Below the pieces are notes generated by a model. The model did not search any database. It saw only the letters and a program-made list of their open reading frames with translations, and was not told the DNA's origin. Shown piece by piece: positions 1 to 6,744 of a stretch of 6,744 bases of DNA. The number at the start of each line of letters is the position of its first letter. The first letter of the stretch is position 1. The stretch is taken from contig MGUT01000001.1 in assembly GCA_001800095.1 (NCBI GenBank), positions 14,846 through 21,589 of the forward strand, written 5' to 3'. Origin of the DNA: Elusimicrobia bacterium RIFCSPLOWO2_01_FULL_64_13 (GTDB lineage Bacteria; Elusimicrobiota; Elusimicrobia; 2-02-FULL-39-32). The translations under genes were made by a program, and so were the position numbers.

Positions 1-3000
1 CGCCTGCCGTGGCCGTCTTCACCACGCCCCTGCATCGCCTCATCGCCGGCACCACCTGGCAGTACAACCCGGATTACCAGGCCTCGGCCTACACTTCCGG
101 CACCTCCACGGACACGATGGTGAAACTGACCCTGCTCGACCAGTTCGGCAACGCGGCCGTCACCGACTCCAACGGGGCCACGGTGCTCATCGATTCGACC
201 GATTCGGTCAAGGCGCAGGCCGGGGAAGACCCGAACAATCCCGCGGGATTCTCTCCCATAGGCGGCGGCTCTCCCCTCAACCTGCCCATCCCGGGCGGCG
301 GCTCGCAGAAGCAGTTCTACTTCTGGAACGAGACGGCCGGCACCGCCACCATCCGCGCCCGCGTGACCCTGATCACCGGCAGCCAGCAACTGCCCGCCGT
401 GGCCCAGCCGCACCTGGTCACCCCGGGGCCGGTGGATTACATGACCGTCCATCATAATTTCAACAACACCACTCCCCTCAAGGTGGGTCAGCCCGGCTTC
501 ATCACCATCAAGGCGCGCGACCGTTTCGGCAACGTGGCGTCCGGAGACGCCTTGAACGGCCAGTATTACTCGGGCAAGATCGAATTCACCCACTCCGGCA
601 CCTCCTCGACCGTCTCCCTCACGAACCAGACCCCGCCGCCCCTGACGCCCGTGGGCGCGACCTATTACATCTTCCAATCAACGGACGCGGGCGTTTATAA
701 CGCCCTCCAGCTCCGCGACGACATCCAGGAATCACTGCGCGTCAGCGCGACCGACTATTTCACGGCCCGCGTGCCCCTGGGCCACCACACGGCCAAGACG
801 CCCTCCCTCATCTTCGGCTACACGAACGACGACCTGCGCGGGGACATCACCGAGATCATCGACTCGACCAGGCGCTCGGACGACGACGTGGTCACGGCCG
901 GCATCGTGGTGACCCCCACCGACATGGCCCCGGAGGCGGACGACCTCTCGAACCCCGCCGTGAACGAGGACAAGATCTCCCTCATCGGAGGCACTTTCAA
1001 GACCTCTCTCTTCCAGGGCGACGGGCTCATACCGGAAAAACCTGCTCCCGTGCCCATGCTGCGCATGAACTTCAAGGTCCAGCCCTTGGGAGCCGGATTC
1101 ACGGGCGTCCTCTCCCGCGTGAACGTGGAGAAGCTCGGCAACCTCCCCGCCGGCGACGTGAACGCCATCGAACTTTACTCGGACGAGAACGGCAACGGGA
1201 TATTCGACGGCCAGACCCAGCTCGGCGTCATGGACGGCGCCGACGCCTTCATCTCTTCCGGCGTGTTCGATTCAGGGATCCCCGGCTGGAAGTTCGAGAG
1301 CTTGGAAACCGTGGCCGGGAACAAGGCCCAGATCGACTCCACGGGCCGGACCTTCTTCTTCGCGGTGCGCATCTCCAGCCAGGCCACGGACTCGACCACC
1401 CTCGGCCTCAAGCTCAATTCCGCCGCCGGCGGCGTCATCCTCACCGCCCAGAGCACGGCGGGCGTGGCCTCCAACAACTTCGCCATGCGCACGGCCACCT
1501 CCAACGTCAGCCGGGAGGAAGCCAAGATCTTCGTCAGGGCGACCGACATCAACGCCTGGTACCAGAACACGGGCGAGACCTTCTCCATGCAGCACTCGAC
1601 CGTGCCCCAGGGGACGTCCAACGCCGGCATCCTCCAGCTCGAGTTCTGGACCCAGCAGTTCACGGGCAAGCTCAACAACATCCGCGTGACCCGGAGCGGG
1701 ACGGGGAACGACGCCGACTTAAAGGACGTCCGGCTGTACCTCAACACGGACAACTCGGGTGGCGGGACCCACCCGCGGTTCGACGCCGGGGCCGACGATG
1801 AAGTCTCCAACACGGTCACCCCTTCCACGTTCACCCTCGGTTCGGCGGTGGTGGACATCGTGGACAAGTCGGGCGACGGCCTCATCAGCGCCACGACCAA
1901 GCTCTTCTACCTCTCCTACAGCTTCCAGAACTCGGCCTCCATCACGCCCGGGGCCAACACCCAGGGAGCCCGCGTGAACCTCGGCGATATCCGCCTCGTG
2001 GAAGGATCCATGGTGCCCTTCTCCACGCTCGCTTCCTCCAACGTCACGGTGATCCCGACCATAGACGAGATGCGCGTGATCGACGTGAACAAGTCCCAGA
2101 ACCCGCCCACGCCTCCCGGCGCCTTCTCCAAGCCGGCCGTCACTACCCAGGGCGAAGAGAACCTCGTCGTGGGGCGCCTGACCCTGGGGATCAACGGGGT
2201 CCGCACCGCGATCTGGCAGGGATTGAAGCTCGATCGCTGGAGCCCTCAAGCGACCGGCGTCCTGAAAAACAACAAAGTGGACGACATCACCCGCATCAAG
2301 GTCTGGTACGACGTCGATAAGGACGGGCTGTTCGAGTCGGCCACGGACCAGCTCGTCACCGCGGACTCGGTCGGGACGCCCTACGTCTTCCCGAAATCAC
2401 AGCTTTCCGTCATGGTCTCCTCCGGGGACGCTACTTTGCGCGTCACCGACGACATCAGCCAGGCCTTCGGCATCCCTTCCGATCCTTTCGGGATCGCCCC
2501 GGGACGCCTGGTGCTGAACGACAGCCAGTCCGACGAGACGCAGAAGGCCGTGGTCACCTACACGGGCATCGACACGGTGAACAAGGAGTTCCAGGGCTTG
2601 AAATGGGAATTCGTGGGGAACACGACCTACTTCGGCCCCGGCACCGTGGTGAGCGGACAGGCCCACCTCGCCATCTCCGGCTCCCTCCAGGGGCAGGAGA
2701 TCCTCTCCTCCCCGCTGAAGGATTACTTCATCACTTACGACGTGAACTACCTCGCTACCGTCGATCCCGACGCGGGGCTGGGTTTCGAGATCCGCGCGAC
2801 CGATTACTTCAAACTCCAGTCGCCCGACTTCACCGGCACTCTCAACGTGGGGCTCCCTCCCGACGGGAAGACCGCGTCCTTCGTTTCGCGGGTGCAGGAA
2901 TACGCCGACCAGGTCACCATCACGCCCTTCAACATGTCCCAATCCAACTATCAGCAGAAGACCACCAGCCAGACCGTCCTGGGCTTCACCGCCTACACGA

Positions 3001-6000
3001 ACCAGGCCGACGCCGTCTGGCGCGGGCTCACGGTCTACGGCATCGGCTCCTCCACCGCGAACGGCAGCCTGACCGAGGAGGTCTCCCGCGTCAAGATCTG
3101 GCGCGACAACACGGGCCTGGGCAGCGGCTCTTTCGACCCCACGGACGACATCCTGATCGGCTCCGGCACGTTCAACACGGCGGGCCCCATCGGCTGCCAG
3201 ATCATCTTCCCAACGGAGGAGACCCTCGTGACGCAGGCGGCCTATCCTCCCTCCGGAAAGCGCTACTTCGTCACCTACGACATCAACCCCACGGCGGAGC
3301 CCGAGCAGACCCTGGGCGCCCGGATCGAACCCGGCGTGGCCGGAAGCTTCCCGCAGAACGTGAACGGAACGGACAACCCCCTGGACGACTTCGTCTCCGA
3401 GCCCAACTCGGTCGCGTCCTTCAGCCAGTTCTTATCGGGCCTGGGCACCATCGTGCCCGCCCCGCAGGTCGTCAACGTCATCCCCATACCGGTCTACACC
3501 AACACCGCCAACGGCTTCCTTTATCACGCGCCGAAATTGAACGCCGGCATCACCGACTCGACCTCCACCATCCCCGTCTGGAGCGACGACCCCAACCTCG
3601 CCGGCTCCGATCCCACGCTCGTCATCTCCACGTTCCCGATCTACGCGGTCGTGGACGGCGAGATCATCCAGATCTCCTCGCGCGCTCCCTACGCCCTCAC
3701 CCAGGTCAGCCGCGGCCTCCTGGGCTCGAACGCGGTCTCGCATTCCTCGAGCGCCATCGTCGGCTTCACGGTGACCCAGGGCGACAAGAACCGGGCGTTC
3801 TTGAAGATCATCACCCAGCTCCAGGACACGTCCGGAGGGTTCCCCGTCCAATGGAGCAAGCTCTTCCTGGAGCGCCAGCAGCCGGGGGCGCTGCGCGGCG
3901 CGGACTCCGATTACTCCTCCGTCAAGCTCTGGCGCGACGCCGACCAGAGCGACCAGCTCTCCACGTCCATCGACCAACTGGTCGGGACGGGAGTCTTCGG
4001 CGATCCTTCCGGCGGACGGGCGGACATCCTCATCAGCGATACGGGCAACGGGACCTCGAATTACACCCTGGTCCAGAAGAGCACCATCACCTATTTCCTG
4101 ACCGTGGACGTGGACCCGGCCGCGCAGTTCTCGCACCCGAACCTCGCCACCTTGAACCAGACCATGAAGGTCAAGGTCCCGCCCTTGAGCGGGCTCTCCG
4201 TCGGACCCGTGTCCGCGGGACACACCTGGCAGTTCTACAACGTCTCCGCCTCTACGGGCGAGAGCCCGACCGCGGTCATCCTGCCCACGGTGGACGTGAT
4301 GCAGGTGTCCAACTCGGACCTCGTGGAGCCGACCCTGACCCAGAACCAGAAGGACGCGGTCATGATGCGCATCCTTCTCCAGGCGAACGCCAACGCCGTG
4401 GAACTGCAGAAGCTGAAGCTCAAGCTCACCGGCACGGTCCAGTCCTCGGACATCGACCTGGTCAAGGTCTGGAAGAACCCGGCGGAGAACGCCGGCAACC
4501 CGCCCAACTTCAATTCCATCGTGTCGAGCCAGAGCGCCTTCGGAACCTACATCAACCTGGCCTCGTTCGGCACGGAATCCTTCGACCCGCAGACGGGCGA
4601 GGTCGAGATCGATCTCACCAAGGGTTCCGGGACGGGCGTCACCATCTCCACCGCGCCCCAGTATTTCTTCATCACCTATAACATCTCCGAACTCGCCGTG
4701 GTCGGGAGGTACGCGGGCCTGGGCATCGCCACGACCGGCAATTTCACCCTCAAGATCCCCGACGACGTCTCGTTCATCGTCTTCTCCACCGTCACCAGCC
4801 CCAACAGCGGCCGCATCGAAGAGGTGGGCAGCAAAGCGACCCTGGGGGCGACGGACCTGGTGCCCCTCATCGCGGGGCAGCAGGTGTTCAAGGGGCAGGA
4901 CCAGGTCCCCTTGCTGCGCTTCAACCTCAAGACCGACGTGGGCAACGCGCGCTGGATCAACCTGAAAGTCGAGCGCACGGGTTCCTCGGTCTCCGATCCG
5001 ACGACCCCGCAGGGCAAGAACACCGACGTCAAGTTCATCAAGGTCTACCAGGACTTCAACGCCAACGACGTCCTCGACGCCAACGATCCCTCCATCTCGA
5101 ACCCGGCCACGACCGTGACGCAAACGATCCTGGCCACGGATTCGGCTCCGTTCAACCTGTCGATCCTGGACGCCTCCCAGTTCCCGCCGAGCGGCAGCGC
5201 TTGGGTGGGCGACGCCGAGCTCATGACCTTTACCCGGATCGGCTCGACCACGATCCGGATCGATTCCCGCGGCCAGCGCCTGGGCAAGACGCTGACGGCC
5301 GAGATCGCGCATTCCTCCGGGACCTCCATAGAGAAAGTGGACCTATTCGACCAGGTGAACCACTCGCAGAAGCAGGTGACCCTCACCATAGCCACCCAGA
5401 CCATCGCGCCTTCGCACCAGACCTTCTTCATCGCCTACGACATCGGCGACGACGCGGAGAGCGCGAACTCGGTGGGACTCAAGATCGGGGACCGCGGCTG
5501 GATCGGACTCGTGGCGCCGAACGACATGGACCCGACCCTGAACGTGAACGTGAGCCGCGGCGTGCCCAACGGCTCGGGCACCCAGAACTTCCCGTTCGAG
5601 ACCATCAAGGTCCCGGTCGTCACGAACAAGGTGATCGTGGGCGTGTTCGACGCGGCCGCGCTCGTGACGAACAAGACCGTTTCCCGCGCCCAGGCGGACG
5701 TGGTGATGGTCCGCTTCAACACCAAGATCTCGGGCACGCCGGCCACCTGGCAGAAACTGACCGTGGAGAAGACGGGCAGCGCCGCCAACAACGACATCAA
5801 GTTCGTCAAGATCTACCGCGACGCCAACCCGAACGACGAGCTGGATTCCCTGGACGAGCTCGTGAGCGGCGCCAAGACCACCCTCACCTCCCCGAATCAG
5901 CTCGGCGTGGCCACGTCCTCGCCCGCCTTCATCGTGGGCGTGCAGGACGCGACCCTCTTCCCGCAGACGGGCTACCTCTGGGTCGGCGGACAGGAGCTCA

Positions 6001-6744
6001 TGCGCTACAGCCGCGACGGCGCCTCTTCCTCGACCCTGCGGATCGACAGCCGGGGCGAGAGGCTCGGGGTCTCCGATACCCCCAGGGTCGCCCACGCCAC
6101 GGGAACCACCATCGAGAAGGTGGACATCTTCGACCAGAACAACGACTCCCTGAACACGGTCACTCTCACTCTGGCCAAGACCCAGAGCGTCAACTCGATC
6201 CCGCAGGTCTACTTCCTCATCTACGACGTGGCCGATTTCGCCACCGCGGGCAGGAACATGGGCGCCAAGTTCGCGTCGAAGGGGTCGTTCGTGATCAACG
6301 CCCCGAACGAGGTGGACGAGACCCTCTTCGTCAACGTCTCCCAGTCCCTGCCGGGCGGGACCGCTTCCCAGTCCTACCCTTATGAGAGCACGAAGTTGTC
6401 GGTGAGCGGGGTGGTGCTGTCCGTGACCGGGTTCACGATCGCGCCGTCCTACGCCACGCCCAGGCAAAAGGACATGCCTTTATTGCGCATCAACCTCAAG
6501 ACCAGCTCGAGCTTCACCGATATCGGCCAGGTCAAGCTGACCCAGCTCGGCACGGTGCAGAGCGCGGCCGCCGGTTCCAACGTCGGCAAGGGCGACCTGA
6601 CGAAGCTGTCGGTGTGGATCGACTCGAACGGGGACAAGGCCTTCACCTCGACGTTCGACAAGAAGATAGGCGAAGTGACGCAAGGCACCACGAATTTCCT
6701 GACCGACACGGGCCAGGCCGTCATCACTCTCGCCGAAGGCGGGA
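1..6744 (+). CDS. Giant multidomain repeat protein, probably secreted or surface-exposed; internal fragment open at both ends
   Basis: Codons begin at base 3 and stay open for 2,247 residues to base 6743, with no stop; both the start and stop codons lie outside the window. I recognise no named gene. Two Ig-like domains with D-x-F-G-N motifs occupy residues 1-255. Nine diverged tandem modules follow from about residue 349 to the end, most with an Asp/Asn-rich EF-hand-like loop after VK(V/I)(W/Y) and a Y-F-I-T-Y-D-I strand. Four copies of a smaller E-L-M-x-Y / R-G / A-H-x-x-G-T domain sit in or beside them. There is one cysteine (residue 1065), no obvious membrane segment, and a composition rich in Thr, Ser, Asn, Asp and Gly, as expected of an extracellular beta-rich protein. 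The signal peptide and any C-terminal anchor or sorting domain would lie outside. Inferred role: adhesin, surface fibre or S-layer-like structural protein. The frame is certain from its length, codon bias and repeated protein motifs; the function is a guess. Confidence 0.95.
3..425 (+). other. Ig-like beta-sandwich domain 1 (invasin/filamin-type), incomplete at the N-terminal side
   Basis: Residues 1-141 of the fragment. The diagnostic strand is KLTLLDQFGN (41-50), the D-x-(F/Y)-G-N signature common in bacterial Ig-like repeats. It is followed by a short hydrophobic strand TVLID (60-64) and later by a strand pair rich in Thr and aromatics (QFYFWNETAGTATIRARV, 104-121) that resembles the closing strands of such domains. 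A Gly/Pro-rich loop at about 77-101 separates the two halves and is probably disordered. The assignment to Ig-like folds rests on pattern only; a specific family cannot be named. Confidence 0.6.
426..767 (+). other. Ig-like beta-sandwich domain 2 (D-x-F-G-N type)
   Basis: Residues 142-255. The order of elements matches known D-x-(F/Y)-G-N repeats: a hydrophobic strand FITIKARDRFGN (166-177), then KIEFTHSG (192-199), a proline-rich turn (210-216), YYIFQSTDAGVYN (221-233) and the closing strand SLRVSATDYF (244-253). In the family, these repeats form extended surface stalks and have no catalytic role. This copy is more canonical than domain 1, so the fold call is firmer. It is the last Ig-like copy before the array changes to a different module type. 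Confidence 0.65.
768..1046 (+). other. Acidic linker or unclassified domain between the Ig-like pair and the Asp-loop modules
   Basis: Residues 256-348. The segment has two clusters of charged residues (NDDLRGDITEIID at 275-287 and RRSDDDVV at 290-297), then a beta-like stretch GIVVTPTD (300-307) and an acidic linker (309-323). It matches neither the Ig-like repeats nor the modules after it. It may be a diverged module that has lost its signature, or a spacer. Confidence 0.4.
1047..1448 (+). repeat. Asp-loop module 0
   Basis: Residues 349-482. It has the entry strand VPMLRMNFKV (350-359), then LSRVNVEKLG (370-379), IELYSDENGNGIFDG (389-403) and the late strand FFFAVRIS (451-458) in the place where later modules have YFITYDI. 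The loop D394-x-N396-x-N398-G-I-F-D402 follows the EF-hand/dockerin spacing of oxygen ligands, so calcium binding is plausible but inferred. It is the first recognisable copy of the tandem module. Confidence 0.7.
1623..1985 (+). repeat. Asp-loop module 1, diverged
   Basis: Residues 541-661. Entry strand GILQLEFWT (542-550), second strand LNNIRVTRSG (557-566), then DVRLYLNTDN (575-584), aligned with the VKVWxDxN strand of other copies. The loop is enlarged by a Gly-rich insert (585-591) before D594 and D598. The late strand is LFYLSYSF (634-641), where the Asp of YDI is replaced by Ser. The order of elements supports membership although sequence identity is low. Confidence 0.6.
2154..2807 (+). 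repeat. Asp-loop module 2, with an inserted domain
   Basis: Residues 718-935. Entry strand LVVGRLTLGI (721-730), then WQGLKLDRW (738-746), then DDITRIKVWYDVDKDGLFES (760-779). The loop D770-x-D772-x-D774-G-L-F-E778 is the best EF-hand-like match in the window. About 130 residues separate the loop from the late strand DYFITYDVN (907-915); the extra length is explained by the inserted domain at about 809-884 (listed separately). Confidence 0.75.
2427..2654 (+). repeat. Inserted small domain, copy 1 (diverged), nested in module 2
   Basis: Residues 809-884. The pattern is LRVTDD (812-817), PGRLVLND (833-840), then DETQKAVVTYTGID (844-857), KEFQGLKWEFVG (861-872) and GPGTVV (878-883). It resembles a recurrent bacterial and phage-tail motif in which a short strand, G-x-(L/I)-x-(I/L), E-x-(I/V)-x-Y-T and a hydrophobic strand ending in R-G precede H-x-x-G-T-x-V. 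Here the R-G and H are not conserved, so it is the weakest of the four copies; its position between Asp loop and YDI strand matches copies 3 and 4. Confidence 0.5.
2964..3332 (+). repeat. Asp-loop module 3, compact copy
   Basis: Residues 988-1110. Entry strand TVLGFTAYT (991-999), VWRGLTVYGIG (1005-1015), SRVKIWRDNTG (1028-1038) and late strand RYFVTYDINPTAEP (1087-1100), followed by LGARIEPG (1104-1111). The loop carries a three-to-four-residue Gly/Ser expansion between D1035 and F1044-D1045, with D1048 completing it. No second domain is inserted, so this copy shows the minimal module length. It holds the only cysteine of the fragment, C1065. Confidence 0.75.
3561..3761 (+). repeat. Small ELM-Y/RG/AH-type domain, copy 2, just upstream of module 4
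   Basis: Residues 1187-1253. Elements in order: STIPVW (1188-1193), YAVVDGEIIQIS (1214-1225), ALTQVSRGLLGSNAVSHSSS (1231-1250). The G-E-I-I, S-R-G-x-x-G and S-H-S-S positions line up with the G-x-E-L-M, S-R-G-x-R-L-G and A-H-x-x-G-T of copies 3 and 4. Unlike those copies it precedes its module instead of being nested inside it. Confidence 0.6.
3786..4184 (+). repeat. Asp-loop module 4
   Basis: Residues 1262-1394. Entry strand RAFLKIITQL (1264-1273), then WSKLFLERQQ (1284-1293), SSVKLWRDADQSDQL (1305-1319) with D1324 at the loop end, and late strand TYFLTVDVDPAAQF (1363-1376). The loop is less regular than in modules 2, 6 and 7. It is directly preceded by a copy of the small ELM-Y/RG/AH domain rather than containing one. 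Confidence 0.7.
4347..4775 (+). repeat. Asp-loop module 5, acidic loop lost
   Basis: Residues 1449-1591. Entry strand AVMMRILLQ (1452-1460), then VELQKLKLKLTGTVQSSDID (1466-1485) and LVKVWKNPAENAGNPPNF (1486-1503). The strand VKVW is kept, but the following Asp is replaced (K1491-N1492-P) and no Asp/Asn ladder remains. The late strand QYFFITYNIS (1553-1562) has Asn for the usual Asp. It is framed by normal modules on both sides, so this is a degenerate copy within a functional array. Confidence 0.7.
4893..5552 (+). repeat. Asp-loop module 6, with an inserted domain
   Basis: Residues 1631-1850. Entry strand QVPLLRFNLKT (1634-1644), then WINLKVERTGSS (1651-1662), DVKFIKVYQDFNANDVLDAND (1675-1695 overall) and late strand TFFIAYDIG (1807-1815). 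The loop D1684, N1686, N1688, D1692, D1695 has ligands at positions 1, 3, 5, 9 and 12, a full EF-hand spacing. Between loop and late strand lies the inserted domain at 1713-1784. Closest relative in the window is module 7. Confidence 0.8.
5139..5354 (+). repeat. Inserted small domain, copy 3, nested in module 6
   Basis: Residues 1713-1784. Elements: DASQFPPSG (1723-1731), WVGDAELMTFTRIG (1734-1747), IRIDSRGQRLG (1751-1761), IAHSSGTSIEKVDLFDQ (1768-1784). By hand alignment with copy 4, about 37 of 62 positions are identical, the highest similarity between any two segments here. The underlying codons differ at many synonymous positions, so the duplication is not recent. Confidence 0.75.
5679..6338 (+). 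repeat. Asp-loop module 7, with an inserted domain
   Basis: Residues 1893-2112. Entry strand DVVMVRFNTKI (1899-1909), WQKLTVEKTGSA (1916-1927), DIKFVKIYRDANPNDELDSL (1931-1950) and late strand VYFLIYDVA (2069-2077). The loop D1940, N1942, N1944, D1948, D1951 matches module 6 position by position, and the inserted domain sits at the same place. It ends with APNEVDETLFVNVS (2100-2113), which parallels APNDMDPTLNVNVS (1838-1851) of module 6. Modules 6 and 7 therefore look like one tandem duplication. Confidence 0.8.
5916..6137 (+). repeat. Inserted small domain, copy 4, nested in module 7
   Basis: Residues 1972-2045. Elements: DATLFPQTG (1982-1990), WVGGQELMRYSRDG (1993-2006), LRIDSRGERLG (2012-2022), VAHATGTTIEKVDIFDQ (2029-2045). 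It occupies exactly the same place between Asp loop and late strand as copy 3. Two extra residues lie in the turn before the IDSRG strand. Confidence 0.75.
6462..6743 (+). repeat. Asp-loop module 8, cut by the window end
   Basis: Residues 2154-2247. Entry strand MPLLRINLKTSSS (2158-2170) is close to that of module 6. It continues with VKLTQLGTVQ (2177-2186) and LTKLSVWIDSNGDKAF (2199-2214), where D2207, N2209, D2211 start a new Asp loop. The late YDI strand would lie beyond the window, which shows that the array continues downstream. Confidence 0.75.

Noticed and set aside
770..1040. Possible gene boundary at the change of domain type
   Set aside because: The frame continues without a stop across the charged linker, and no promoter, ribosome-binding site or terminator-like hairpin is visible, so this is a domain boundary and not a gene boundary.
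1175..2249. Minus-strand open frames of 176 to 241 codons
   Set aside because: They lie entirely over the continuous sense gene, contain no recognisable domain, and have no ribosome-binding site or spacing suggesting a separate gene.
2603..4681. 692-codon open frame on the + strand in a different frame
   Set aside because: Its translation is dominated by Arg, His, Pro and Gly with no domain pattern, as expected when a GC-rich gene is read one base off. The overlapping frame from base 3 shows repeated conserved motifs across the same bases.
3432..5312. 626-codon open frame on the minus strand
   Set aside because: It is the exact reverse complement register of the sense codons; its translation is a low-complexity Arg/Gly/Val/Asp/Glu mix without motifs, and its openness is explained by missing TTA, CTA and TCA codons in the sense gene.
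5139..6137. DNA-level tandem repeat or mobile element between the similar segments
   Set aside because: Similarity is at the protein level only; the DNA differs at many synonymous positions and there are no terminal inverted repeats, target duplications or transposase.
5201..6385. 394-codon open frame on the + strand in a different frame
   Set aside because: An Arg/Gly/Pro/His-rich off-frame reading lying over modules 6 and 7, whose motifs are conserved only in the frame from base 3.
5343..6467. 374-codon open frame on the minus strand
   Set aside because: Same in-register antisense shadow, ending at a sense CTA codon at 5343; composition is biased and no family is recognisable.

Overview
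The window is one uninterrupted coding region on the + strand. Reading codons from base 3, there is no stop codon in 2,247 consecutive codons, and the frame runs off both ends, so neither the start nor the stop codon of this gene is present. No intergenic DNA, RNA gene, promoter, terminator, mobile element or CRISPR array is visible. All other long open frames, on either strand, are compositional shadows of this gene.

The predicted product is a giant, modular, almost cysteine-free, Ser/Thr/Asn/Gly/Asp-rich protein that looks secreted or surface-exposed. Residues about 1-255 hold two Ig-like (invasin/filamin-style) beta-sandwich repeats, each marked by a D-x-F-G-N motif. From about residue 349 to the end there are nine divergent copies of a module of about 95-220 residues. 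A typical copy has an entry strand such as VPLLRxNLKT, a strand VK(V/I)(W/Y)xD leading into an Asp/Asn-rich EF-hand-like loop (DxNxNxxxD), and a late strand Y-F-(I/V)-T-Y-D-(I/V). Three of these modules carry a second small domain spliced between the Asp loop and the YDI strand. Its pattern is roughly FPxxGxxxVGxEL(M/I)xYT...RG...AHxxGTxI. A fourth, more diverged copy lies just ahead of another module. The protein is therefore a tandem array with nested insertions.

The organism is a GC-rich bacterium with a strong preference for C or G at third codon positions. Giant proteins built of such modules are, from general knowledge, familiar in uncultured lineages such as Elusimicrobiota and Omnitrophota, but this window cannot fix the taxon and I hold that placement loosely. 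With only one gene there is no operon context. The likely role is structural or adhesive (cell-surface fibre, S-layer-like or cell-contact protein, possibly stiffened by calcium). No catalytic motif was recognised.
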